Of a stretch of DNA of 64,000 nt, positions 8,471-17,428 are shown one piece after another. Source of the stretch: Bacillota bacterium (lineage in GTDB: Bacteria > Bacillota > Limnochordia > Limnochordales > ZCTH02-B6). The notes under the pieces are model-generated. The model was not told the origin of the DNA. It did no database searches and saw only the letters and a program-made list of their open reading frames with translations. The translations under genes and the position numbers were made by a program. The stretch is from positions 62,001 to 126,000 of the forward strand of contig PKQS01000007.1 of the NCBI GenBank assembly GCA_017577945.1. The letters are read 5' to 3'. How positions within the stretch are numbered: the stretch's first letter is position 1; the number at the start of each line of letters is the position of its first letter.

Positions 8471-9400
8471 ATGGTTCGTCGCTTCGGTCGCGGAGTCGTC
8501 GTTTTGGGCCGCCGTCCGCGGAGGGCGGCAGTGCTGGCGCTGCTGTTCCTGCTGCTGTTTGGACCGGCTGCGGGAGCGTTCCCGCGCACTTTGGTGGACG
8601 ACATCGGTCAGGAGATTTCCCTGCCCGAGCCGCCGCAGCGCATCGTGTCTGCGGCGCTGGCGCTGGACAACATCTTGCTCTTCGTCACCGACCCGCAGCG
8701 CGTAGTGGCCGTCACGCGCTTTGCCGCCGACCCGGCGTATTCGTACGTTTCTGACCGCCTCCAGCCCCACATGACCATCATCGATCAGCTCAACGCCGAG
8801 CAGGTGCTGGCCCTGGATCCCGACATCGTGCTGATAGCCGTCTGGAACGATCCCGACACGGTGCATCAGCTGCGGGACCTGGGCGTGAAGCTGTACACGT
8901 TTGCCCGCTTCAGCACGGTCCAGGACGCGCTGGACAACATTGCGCGCATCGGCGAGATTACGGGCGACGAGGAGCGGGCGCAGGCGCTCATCGACGAGTT
9001 CCACCGCCGCGCGCAAGAGGTGGCGGCGCGAGTTAGCGGCAGGCCCCGTCCGGCGGTGCTGGTGTGGGACGACTGGGGCACGACGGTGGGTCCCGGCACG
9101 TCCGCGCACGACATCATCGAGATGGCTGGGGGCCGCAACGTCGCGGCGGAGCACGGCATCGTGGGCTGGCAGACTATCGACGCCGAAGCTGTCGTGCGCA
9201 TGAATCCCGACGTCATCATTACGCCTTACGATCCGAACTTCGTCGCCCGCATCCTGAGCGACCCGGCGCTGGCGACGGTCAAGGCGGTGCGCGACGGGCG
9301 CGTGTACTACGTCCAGCATCTGGAGGCGCTGAACCACCACTTCATCCTGGCCATCGAGGCGCTGGCGCGGCTGCTGCACCCGGAGGCGTTCGCCGAGTGA
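8471..9400 (+). CDS. btuF: Vitamin B12 ABC transporter substrate-binding protein
   Basis: Periplasmic-binding-type protein (309 residues) of the BtuF/FhuD class. A positively charged start and a hydrophobic segment (residues 15-32) form a signal peptide or anchor; there is no lipobox cysteine. The mature part has DDIGQEISLPEPPQRIVS, LDPDIVLIAVWND, a long linking helix and the second lobe NPDVIITPYDP. Placement directly behind a cobalamin riboswitch and ahead of btuC and btuD identifies the ligand as a corrinoid rather than a siderophore. The ATG at 8471 lies 9 bp after AAGGAGG (8455-8461). The frame stays open upstream through the terminator, but that part is not coding. Confidence 0.9.
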   Translation: MVRRFGRGVVVLGRRPRRAAVLALLFLLLFGPAAGAFPRTLVDDIGQEISLPEPPQRIVSAALALDNILLFVTDPQRVVAVTRFAADPAYSYVSDRLQPHMTIIDQLNAEQVLALDPDIVLIAVWNDPDTVHQLRDLGVKLYTFARFSTVQDALDNIARIGEITGDEERAQALIDEFHRRAQEVAARVSGRPRPAVLVWDDWGTTVGPGTSAHDIIEMAGGRNVAAEHGIVGWQTIDAEAVVRMNPDVIITPYDPNFVARILSDPALATVKAVRDGRVYYVQHLEALNHHFILAIEALARLLHPEAFAE

Positions 9401-10431
9401 CACTCCGCATCGTCAAGCCCGCCGCGGTGCTGGCAATCTTGGCCGCGGCGCTGGCGGGCGCGGTGGTAGTGGCGACCGCGATGGGCACGGTGCCGCTGCC
9501 CTACGGCGAGACGGCGCGCATCGTCTTCTCCCGGCTGCTGGGCGTGCCCGCCGACGTCAGCCCTGCCGCGGAGGCGATCGTGTGGAACGTGCGCTTGCCG
9601 CGTGTGGTGGCCGCAGGCCTGGTGGGGCTGGCGCTGGGCGTCGGCGGAGCGGCGATGCAGGCGCTGTTTAAGAACCCCTTGGCGTCGCCGGACCTGATCG
9701 GCGTTTCCACCGGCGGCGCCCTGGGTGCCGTGGCCGCCATTTTCCTCGGCTGGACGCTGATCAGTCCGTGGCTCATGCCGCTGACGGCTTTCGCCGGCGC
9801 TCTGGCCGTGGCGGCGCTCGTTTATGCGCTTTCAACTCGCGCCGGTCGCACGGACGTGGCGACGCTGCTTTTGGCGGGTGTGGCGTGCAGCTCGCTGGGC
9901 GGCGCGGTCATCTCGCTGCTCTACCACTTCGTCGACGACGGCGTGCTGCGGCAAATCGTGTACTGGCTCATGGGCAATCTCGGCGGCAAGCGCTGGGAGC
10001 ACGTGGCGGCCATGGCGCCGTTCGTGGGCGCGGGTGCCGTGGGGCTGTGTTTGCTGGCTGCGGAGCTCAACGCGCTGATGGGCGGCGAGGACGACGCCAA
10101 GGCGCTGGGTGTGCCCGTGGAGCGCACCAAGCGCCTGGTCCTGGCCCTCGTTTCCCTGGCGACGGGCGCCGCCGTTTCCGTGGCAGGCATCATCGGCTTC
10201 GTGGGACTGATGGTGCCGCACATCCTGCGCCTGATTATCGGGCCCGATCATCGCTGGCTGCTGCCGGCCAGCGGCTTGGCGGGAGCCGCGTTCCTGATCG
10301 TGGCGGATCTCATCGCCCGCACCGCGTTCAGCCCCGTCGAGCTGCGCACGGGCATCGTCACGGCCCTGTTCGGCGCGCCGTTTTTCCTGTACCTGTTGCT
10401 GAAGCGGCGCGAGCTGGTGAGGTGGAACTGA
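9397..10431 (+). CDS. btuC: Vitamin B12 ABC transporter permease
   Basis: FecCD/BtuC-type permease of 344 residues with about ten transmembrane helices. Family signatures are RLPRVVAAGLVGLALGVGGA followed by MQALFKNPLASPDLIG near residue 90, WLMGNLGG, AKALGVPVERTK, and GFVGLMVPHILRLIIGPDHR near residue 265, the coupling region that contacts the ATPase. GTG 9397 overlaps the btuF stop (GTGA), so translation is coupled. It works with BtuF and BtuD in corrinoid uptake across the cytoplasmic membrane and should share the riboswitch control. Confidence 0.92.
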   Translation: MTLRIVKPAAVLAILAAALAGAVVVATAMGTVPLPYGETARIVFSRLLGVPADVSPAAEAIVWNVRLPRVVAAGLVGLALGVGGAAMQALFKNPLASPDLIGVSTGGALGAVAAIFLGWTLISPWLMPLTAFAGALAVAALVYALSTRAGRTDVATLLLAGVACSSLGGAVISLLYHFVDDGVLRQIVYWLMGNLGGKRWEHVAAMAPFVGAGAVGLCLLAAELNALMGGEDDAKALGVPVERTKRLVLALVSLATGAAVSVAGIIGFVGLMVPHILRLIIGPDHRWLLPASGLAGAAFLIVADLIARTAFSPVELRTGIVTALFGAPFFLYLLLKRRELVRWN

Positions 10432-10432
10432 C

Positions 10433-11272
10433 GTGCTGGAGGTCGCGGACGTCTCGTATCGCATCCGGGGCCGGGACATCCTGCGGGGCGTCACCGTCTG
10501 CGTGCCTCGCGGCCGGTTCGTCGGCATCGTGGGGCCCAACGGCGCGGGCAAGACGACGCTGCTGCGCATCATGGCGGGCGTGGCTAGGCCCAGCAGCGGG
10601 CACGTAAGGGTCGCGGGCCGGCCCCTGCAGGAGCTGAAGGACCGGGAGCGGGCTCGCCTCATCGGCTACATGAGCCAAAACCCGTCTATCGGCTTCGGCT
10701 TCTCGGTGGAAGACGTGGTGGCCATGGGCCGCTACGCCCACCGCCGCCCGTGGGCGCCGTTGAGCGCGGCCGACCGGGAAGCGGTGGAGCGGGCCATGGC
10801 GGCCACGGATGTGGCGCATCTGCGCGGGCGCCTCGTCACCGACTTGTCGGGCGGCGAGCGGCAGCGGGTTTTCCTCGCGCGCACGCTGGCCCAGGAGCCG
10901 CAGGTGCTGCTGCTGGACGAGCCGACGTCCGATTTGGACGTGCGCTTTCAGCTGGAAATCCTCACGCTCATCCGGCGGCTGCAGGCGGAGCGGGGGCTGA
11001 CCGTGGTCATGGCCATTCATGATTTGACGTGGGCGGCCCGTTTCTGCGACGACATCCTGGCGCTGGACGGCGGACAAGTGGTCGCCTTCGGCCCCGCCGA
11101 GTCGACGCTGACGGAAGACCTGATCGCCCGCGTGTTCGGCGTCGCGAGCCGCGTCGTGCGCGAAGCCGGTATGCCGGTGCGCGTCGACTTCATCGGTTCG
11201 GCGGCGCCGCGGGAAGGCGCGGCGGAGCCGCTGGAAGATCGGGCGGCTCTTCGTCTACGGCCAGCCCGATGA
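10433..11272 (+). CDS. btuD: Vitamin B12 ABC transporter ATP-binding protein
   Basis: ABC ATPase of 279 residues: Walker A GPNGAGKTTLL near residue 34, Q-loop YMSQNPS, signature LSGGERQR near 139, Walker B VLLLDEPTSDLD near 158 and switch His in AIHDLTWA. GTG 10433 is one base after the btuC stop. The final ~20 residues are a Glu/Ala/Arg-rich tail, encoded where the gene overlaps the opposite-strand aldehyde dehydrogenase by 83 bp. It powers corrinoid import through BtuC. Confidence 0.92.
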   Translation: MLEVADVSYRIRGRDILRGVTVCVPRGRFVGIVGPNGAGKTTLLRIMAGVARPSSGHVRVAGRPLQELKDRERARLIGYMSQNPSIGFGFSVEDVVAMGRYAHRRPWAPLSAADREAVERAMAATDVAHLRGRLVTDLSGGERQRVFLARTLAQEPQVLLLDEPTSDLDVRFQLEILTLIRRLQAERGLTVVMAIHDLTWAARFCDDILALDGGQVVAFGPAESTLTEDLIARVFGVASRVVREAGMPVRVDFIGSAAPREGAAEPLEDRAALRLRPAR

Positions 11273-12725
11273 GCTTGACTTCGAGGAACTCGTGGATGCC
11301 GTACGGCCCGCCTTCGCGCCCGATGCCGCTTTCCTTGAAGCCGCCAAAGGGCACCTGGGCCGTGGACGGCGTGCCGTCGTTGAGGCCGATGATGCCGTAC
11401 TCGAGCCGCTCCGCCGCGCGCCAGGCCCGGTGGATGTTTTCCGTGAACACGTAGGCGGCCAAGCCGTAGCGGCTGGCGTTGGCCCGCTCGTACGCCTCCG
11501 CCTCGTGGCGGAACTTGACCAGCGGCGCCACCGGCCCGAACGTTTCCTCGCACATGACCCGCATGTCGTCGGACACGTCGGCCAGCACCGTCGGCGCGAA
11601 GAAGAAGCCCCGGGCCAGCTCGCCTTCCTCGAGGCGGCGTCCGCCGGCCAAAAGCCGCGCGCCTTTCGCCAGGGCGTCGTCTACGTGGGCCGCTACTTTC
11701 GCCAGCGCCGCCTCGTCCACCAAGGGCCCAACGTCGATGCTTTCGTCGAATCCCCCGCCGACGCGCAGCCGTTTCACCGCCTCCGTGAACTTGGCCGCGA
11801 ACGCCTCGTAGACAGGCTCCTGCACGTAGATGCGGTTGGCGCAGACGCACGTCTGGCCGCTGTTGCGGAACTTGGACGCCAGCGTCCCCCGCACGGCCCG
11901 GTCGATGTCCGCGTCGTCGAAGACGATGACGGGCGCATGGCCGCCCAGCTCCAGCGAAACCCGCTTGACCTGGTCCGCCGCTTTCCGCATCAGGAGCTTG
12001 CCCACTTCCGTCGAGCCCGTGAACGTGATCTTCCGCACCCGCTCGTCGTGCAGCCACGCATCGGCCACCGCGGCCGGATCGTTGGTGGTTACCAAGTTGA
12101 CGACCCCGTCCGGCACGCCCGCGGCGGCGAGGATCTCCATCAAGGCCATGGCGGTGAGGGGCGTCTGCTCCGCAGGCTTCAGCACCACCGTGCAGCCGGC
12201 GGCCAGCGCCGGGGCCAGCTTGCGCGCGATCATGGCCGCGGGGAAATTCCACGGCGTAATGGCGGCCACGACACCCACCGGCTGCTTCAGCACGACGTGC
12301 CGCTTGCCTGGCACCGCGTGGGGGATGACGTCGCCGTACGCCCGCTCGCCTTCGCCCGCGAACCATTCGAAAAACGACGCGGCGTAGGCCACTTCGCCTT
12401 TGGCTTCCCGCCACGGCTTGCCCATCTCCAGCGTGATGAGCCGCGCCAGCTCTTCGCGCCGCTCGTGCATCAGCGCCGCCGCATTGCGCAGCAGCTGGCC
12501 GCGCCGAGCCGCCGGCAGCCGGGACCAAGCCGGAAACGCCGCGTACGCCGCGTCGGCCGCGCGGCGAGCGTCGCTGGCGTCGGCGTCGGCCACCCAGGCG
12601 ATGATCTGGCCCGTGGCGGGGTTGCGCACGGGGAAGCGCCGGCCGGAGCCGGAGGCGATCCAAGCGCCGCCGATGAACAGCGACTGTTCGGGAAGGCGGA
12701 AGCTGACGGGCAACGCGTCGGACAT
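11190..12725 (-). CDS. NAD(P)-dependent aldehyde dehydrogenase (succinate-semialdehyde dehydrogenase-like)
   Basis: Cytoplasmic aldehyde dehydrogenase of 511 residues that oxidises an aldehyde to the acid. It has TPWNFPAAMIARKLAPALAA, the TGSTEVG nucleotide loop, catalytic Glu259 in LELGGHAP and nucleophile Cys293 in SGQTCVCANR. The EETFGPV region and the end pattern GIIGLNDGTPSTAQVPFGG and KESGIGREGG are typical of the GabD class, so succinate semialdehyde is the best substrate guess. The ATG at 12725 follows AAGGAGCG. About 20 extra Pro/Ala-rich residues end the protein inside the btuD overlap. Substrate and cofactor are not fixed by sequence. Confidence 0.88.
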   Translation of the reverse strand: MSDALPVSFRLPEQSLFIGGAWIASGSGRRFPVRNPATGQIIAWVADADASDARRAADAAYAAFPAWSRLPAARRGQLLRNAAALMHERREELARLITLEMGKPWREAKGEVAYAASFFEWFAGEGERAYGDVIPHAVPGKRHVVLKQPVGVVAAITPWNFPAAMIARKLAPALAAGCTVVLKPAEQTPLTAMALMEILAAAGVPDGVVNLVTTNDPAAVADAWLHDERVRKITFTGSTEVGKLLMRKAADQVKRVSLELGGHAPVIVFDDADIDRAVRGTLASKFRNSGQTCVCANRIYVQEPVYEAFAAKFTEAVKRLRVGGGFDESIDVGPLVDEAALAKVAAHVDDALAKGARLLAGGRRLEEGELARGFFFAPTVLADVSDDMRVMCEETFGPVAPLVKFRHEAEAYERANASRYGLAAYVFTENIHRAWRAAERLEYGIIGLNDGTPSTAQVPFGGFKESGIGREGGPYGIHEFLEVKLIGLAVDEEPPDLPAAPPRLPAAPPNR

Positions 12726-12932
12726 AGGGCATCGCTCCTTTCGGACGGGTGCCGCGCCCTGGCGGCTTTGCCGCGGATCGTTCTGCGGGCCGGCCGGGCA
12801 TTCCTCGCGCGGCGGCCGCAGCGCGACGCAGGATAGGCCCGCCTTTCAATGAATATGAACGGCAGGAGCGGGCCGGCGCGAGCCGGTTCGCGGCAGGACG
12901 GGGAGCTTGGCGGAAAAGGAGCCGAGACAAGC

Positions 12933-13910
12933 ATGAGCCAAGGAAGCGGGGAGTCGTTGTACAAATCGATGCGGGCCCTGGTCACCGGGGGCGCGGGATT
13001 CATCGGCAGCCACCTGGTCGACGCGCTGCTCGAGCGCGGCGCTCAAGTGGCGGTGCTGGACAATCTGTCCACGGGGCAGCGGGAAAACGTCGCGCCCGAG
13101 GCCGAGTTTTTCGAAATCGACTTGCGGGACGACGTGGGCGTGTGGGAGGTCATGCGCCGCTTCCGCCCGACGCACGTGTTTCACCTGGCCGCGCAGGCGT
13201 CCGTGAAGCTGTCGGTGGACGACCCGGTCAACGACGCCTCGACCAACATCATGGGCGGCTTGAACTTGCTGGAGGCGGTGCGCGAGCTGGGAGTGGAGTG
13301 GTTCGTCTTTGCGTCCACGGGCGGCGCGCTGTACGGGGAGGTGCCGGAAGGCCAGGCGGCCGGCGAAGATTGGCCGCTGTTTCCAAAGAGTCCCTATGGC
13401 GCCAGCAAAGCGGCGTTCGAGCGCTATCTCGAGGTGTACCGCCAGAACTTCGGCCTGAAGTACACGACGCTGCGCTATGCCAACGTGTACGGGCCGCGGC
13501 AGGATCCGTTCGGCGAGGCGGGCGTGGTGGCCATCTTCAGCTCGCGCCTTTTGCGGGGCGAGCCCGTGACGCTGTTCGCCCGCAAGACGCCCGGCGACGA
13601 AGGCTGCGTGCGGGACTACATCTACGTGGCCGACGTGGTGGCGGCGAACCTGCTGGCCGTCGAGAAGCGGCTGGAAGGCGCCTTTAACGTCGGCACGGGC
13701 GTGGGCACTTCGACGCGGGAGCTGTTGCGCCTCATCGAGGCGGCCGCCGGGAGGAAAGCGGTGGTCGAAGAGGCGCCGCCGCGTCCCGGCGATCTCGAGC
13801 GCAGCGTTGTGGACCCGTCGCGGCTGCGCGGCGCGGGGTGGAAGCCGTCCGTGTCGCTGGCCGAAGGCATCGCCCTGACGGTGGCTACATTCCGCGATAT
13901 GGAGGCGTAA
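12933..13910 (+). CDS. NAD-dependent nucleotide-sugar epimerase/dehydratase (UDP-glucose 4-epimerase-like)
   Basis: Extended short-chain dehydrogenase of 325 residues. The Rossmann loop is VTGGAGFIGSHLVDALL, DNLSTG follows beta 2, HLAAQASV lies near residue 85, and the catalytic SxnYxxxK set is FASTGGALYG and YGASK (Tyr155, Lys159). LRYANVYGPRQDP and the RDYIYVADVV region are typical of GalE/WbpP-type enzymes. It probably makes a UDP-hexose for surface glycans. ATG 12933 follows AAAAGGAG. TTG 12957 or ATG 12969, closer to the Rossmann strand, are possible starts. The exact sugar is unknown. Confidence 0.88.
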   Translation: MSQGSGESLYKSMRALVTGGAGFIGSHLVDALLERGAQVAVLDNLSTGQRENVAPEAEFFEIDLRDDVGVWEVMRRFRPTHVFHLAAQASVKLSVDDPVNDASTNIMGGLNLLEAVRELGVEWFVFASTGGALYGEVPEGQAAGEDWPLFPKSPYGASKAAFERYLEVYRQNFGLKYTTLRYANVYGPRQDPFGEAGVVAIFSSRLLRGEPVTLFARKTPGDEGCVRDYIYVADVVAANLLAVEKRLEGAFNVGTGVGTSTRELLRLIEAAAGRKAVVEEAPPRPGDLERSVVDPSRLRGAGWKPSVSLAEGIALTVATFRDMEA

Positions 13911-14006
13911 GCAGCGAGCGGCGGGCCGGGCCGTGACCCGGCTCGCCGTCCCGCCAGCGTGTTCTGCCGCGCGCCGCGCAGGCCGCGCGGCGACGGCGCT
14001 GCGGTG

Positions 14007-14354
14007 CTACGACTTCTGCGCCCGCTTTTGCCGGGCGGCCGCCGCTTCCACCAAGCCGATGGCGATGACGCCCAGCAGCGCGTGGATCATTGTGGCCGGC
14101 CTGCCGACCAGCACGTCCCAGTACATGAGGAAGCCGTAAATGAGGACCACCGCCGGCGCGAAGCGCGCTGCGATGCGCAGGGCGTTGTTCTCCACGTTCG
14201 GAAGCGGGCGCAGCGCAAACAAGGCGATGATGGCCGCCAACACGCCGACGGAGATGTGGGTTTCCCAGAGGCGCTGGTTCGCCACCCAGCCGAGAAGGCG
14301 TCCGGCGCCCAGCAGAAACTGCACGTACAGCGCGATGCGCAAGGCAACGAGCAC
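14007..14354 (-). CDS. Small four-helix membrane protein, unknown function
   Basis: Hypothetical protein of 115 residues with four predicted transmembrane helices (approximately residues 2-18, 32-48, 65-82 and 88-105) and a short Lys/Arg-rich tail that should face the cytoplasm. A conserved-looking WETHISVGVLAA segment opens helix 2, and a YWDVLVGRP loop precedes the last helix; the histidine placement resembles small haem- or quinone-linked membrane proteins, but this is only a resemblance. The start is GTG 14354 with GGGAGG about 8 bp upstream. It is monocistronic, between a sugar epimerase and an Old Yellow Enzyme. I do not recognise the family. Confidence 0.65.
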   Translation of the reverse strand: MLVALRIALYVQFLLGAGRLLGWVANQRLWETHISVGVLAAIIALFALRPLPNVENNALRIAARFAPAVVLIYGFLMYWDVLVGRPATMIHALLGVIAIGLVEAAAARQKRAQKS

Positions 14355-14395
14355 GCTCTTCAGCCTCCCTGGCGTAGTCCTTACCCTCAGCCTAA

Positions 14396-15643
<1,248 letters not shown>

Positions 15644-15653
15644 GCCGAATCGC

Positions 15654-17204
15654 TTACGGCGCGGCGGCGCGGGCCGCGGGCTCGCCCTGCAGCAGGGCTT
15701 CCAGCTCGCGCCGGCGCTGCTGCACCGCCTGCTCCTGCAGCCAGCGGCTGGGCGGCGCGGCGCGCTCGCCGCACTCCTCGTCGGAGAGCGGGCAGCGCTC
15801 GCACGTCTCGTTGAGCACCCCTTCGGGAATGGCAGGATCCGAGGCGAACTTCACGATGCGGTCCAGCTCGTCGTCCATGCGGATGCCCAGGATGACGCTG
15901 GTGTTCAGGTACGGCGGCAAGTTTTCGCGCCGCGCGAAGCCCATGCACAAGAACTGCTTGTTCGACTCCAAAAAGCGCGAGCGCTGAATGCCCGGCCAGG
16001 GGCGGTCCGTGAGGCCGCCCTTTTGCTTTTCGGCGAATTCCCGCAGCAGGCGCACCGTCAGCCAGCGCCGGCAATAGTGCTCGGGCAGGTCGAAGCCGGT
16101 CGGCAGCGACAGCTCGTTCATGTTCAGGTGTTTGTACAGCCGGTACTCGCCGTTCACCTCGTTGAAGCGCAGGAAGTGCACCTTCAGGTCGAACCAGCGG
16201 GGCACCAGTTCGCTGAAGCGGTACAGCAGCGTTTCGGGCGTCACGTCGTAGTCGTCCAGCATTTGCAGGAGCCGCTGCGGGCACCACCGGTTCATCCCGA
16301 ACAGCTCCCGCAGGTCCGCCACGACGCGCGCTTCGGGCATCAGCAACGCGCCGCCGAAGTACGACGCCTTGAAGTCGTTCAGCACCTGCGCGAACGATTC
16401 GACGCCGTCGGGCGAATTCGTCAGCGCGCGCTCTTCGAGGCCCAGCACGTTGTAGCCGATCTCTCGCGCCAGGAGGAACTTGCGCTGCGACGGCATCAAA
16501 GCGGGGTTGAGCAGCAGCCGGGGACGCGCGCGCCCGCCATCGCCGCCGCTGCGGCCGGAACGCCCGCCGGGCACCAGGATCATCCTGTAGGAAGCCAGGC
16601 GGGGATGCGTCTCCACCGGGATGACGTCGATGTCATAACCGAAGCGGCGCCGCAGCACGTCGGCCAGCGTCGCCTCGTCGCGGGGCAGGGCGCCGTCGTC
16701 CCAGCCTTGCTCCCGGGCATAACGGCGCGCCGCTTCCTCCAACTCGGGGAAGTAGTTGCGGTTCAGCTCCTGGTACGAGCGCAACGCCGCCAGGTAAAAG
16801 TGCTCGTCGCGAATGGCGTACGCCCGGGCGATCCCTTGCAGCGCTTTGATCAGGGCGCTGATTTCCGCCGGCGAGCGGGTGACGACGTCAATGAACGCCC
16901 CCGGATCGACGCCGAACAGCTCCAGCGGAAAGTTCTTGAGCAGCTGGGACAGGAGCGGGGTTTCGAGAAACGACAGGGGCGGATCCAGTCGCAGCGACAC
17001 CAACTCGTCGTAGTCGTATCCCAGCGCCTGCGCCAGGTCCATGATCCGCTCGGCTTTCGGGTACTTGCGGCCCTTTTCGATCTCGGTGATGTACGAAGGG
17101 GACAGTCCCGAGCGCTCGGCCAGCTCGGTGACGGACAAGCCCCGTGACAGGCGGGCTTGCCGCAGCTTCAGGCCGAAAATGACGTGAATTGGATTGAACG
17201 CCAT
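15654..17204 (-). CDS. XRE-family regulator with ScfR/RamB-like acyl-sensing architecture
   Basis: DNA-binding regulator of 516 residues. Residues 8-65 form a Cro/C1-type helix-turn-helix (LRQARLSRGLSVTELAERSG then YITEIEKGRKYP). The middle part resembles the IrrE/ImmA-like (DUF955) domain of short-chain fatty acyl regulators, with QRKFLLAREIGYNVLGLEER where a protease would carry HExxH, so it is probably catalytically dead. The end has the Cys-rich DUF2083-type tail CERCPLSDEEC. Homologues such as RamB and PrpC-type regulators sense acyl-CoA or related ligands and control acetate or propionate use. It is transcribed divergently from the orphan oxidoreductase-like gene and probably regulates it. 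Confidence 0.8.
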   Translation of the reverse strand: MAFNPIHVIFGLKLRQARLSRGLSVTELAERSGLSPSYITEIEKGRKYPKAERIMDLAQALGYDYDELVSLRLDPPLSFLETPLLSQLLKNFPLELFGVDPGAFIDVVTRSPAEISALIKALQGIARAYAIRDEHFYLAALRSYQELNRNYFPELEEAARRYAREQGWDDGALPRDEATLADVLRRRFGYDIDVIPVETHPRLASYRMILVPGGRSGRSGGDGGRARPRLLLNPALMPSQRKFLLAREIGYNVLGLEERALTNSPDGVESFAQVLNDFKASYFGGALLMPEARVVADLRELFGMNRWCPQRLLQMLDDYDVTPETLLYRFSELVPRWFDLKVHFLRFNEVNGEYRLYKHLNMNELSLPTGFDLPEHYCRRWLTVRLLREFAEKQKGGLTDRPWPGIQRSRFLESNKQFLCMGFARRENLPPYLNTSVILGIRMDDELDRIVKFASDPAIPEGVLNETCERCPLSDEECGERAAPPSRWLQEQAVQQRRRELEALLQGEPAARAAAP

Positions 17205-17322
17205 GGCGCAGCCCCGCTCCCTCCGCCGCGCGGCGACTCGTGCGGCCGCGCATGCAGTGTCCTCGCGCCATCAGTACCATAACCGGGCGCGGGCGTCAAC
17301 GCAACGCGAACAATTCACTGTC

Positions 17323-17336
17323 AGCGAAAATTCGCT
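17323..17336. promoter_or_regulatory. Candidate operator palindrome
   Basis: AGCGAA-AA-TTCGCT is a perfect 6-bp inverted repeat with a two-base centre; its last base is the first of the -35 box of the rightward promoter. Related GCGAA/TTCGC half sites occur just outside (near 17307 and 17347). It is placed where the adjacent divergent XRE/ScfR-like regulator would repress. Confidence 0.45.
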
Positions 17337-17365
17337 TGACAAGACAATTCGCCGCGGCGTACACT
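17336..17365 (+). promoter_or_regulatory. Candidate sigma-A promoter, rightward
   Basis: TTGACA (17336-17341), 18-bp spacer and TACACT (17360-17365), about 65 bp upstream of the start of the KOR-like gene. It overlaps the palindrome at 17323-17336. Confidence 0.6.
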
Positions 17366-17428
17366 GGTGGTAGAAAAAGCCAACCCGACGGCGAATCGGC
17401 GAACGCGGTCTTTGAGCGGCGCAAGGGG

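Noticed and set aside
7979..9403. Minus-strand open frame that would extend YigZ to 707 residues.
   Set aside because: It runs through the riboswitch and antisense to btuF; YigZ is complete from 7978 at the normal length.
11292..12836. A 514-codon plus-strand frame opposite the aldehyde dehydrogenase.
   Set aside because: Low-complexity Arg/Gly-rich translation opposite a clear enzyme gene.
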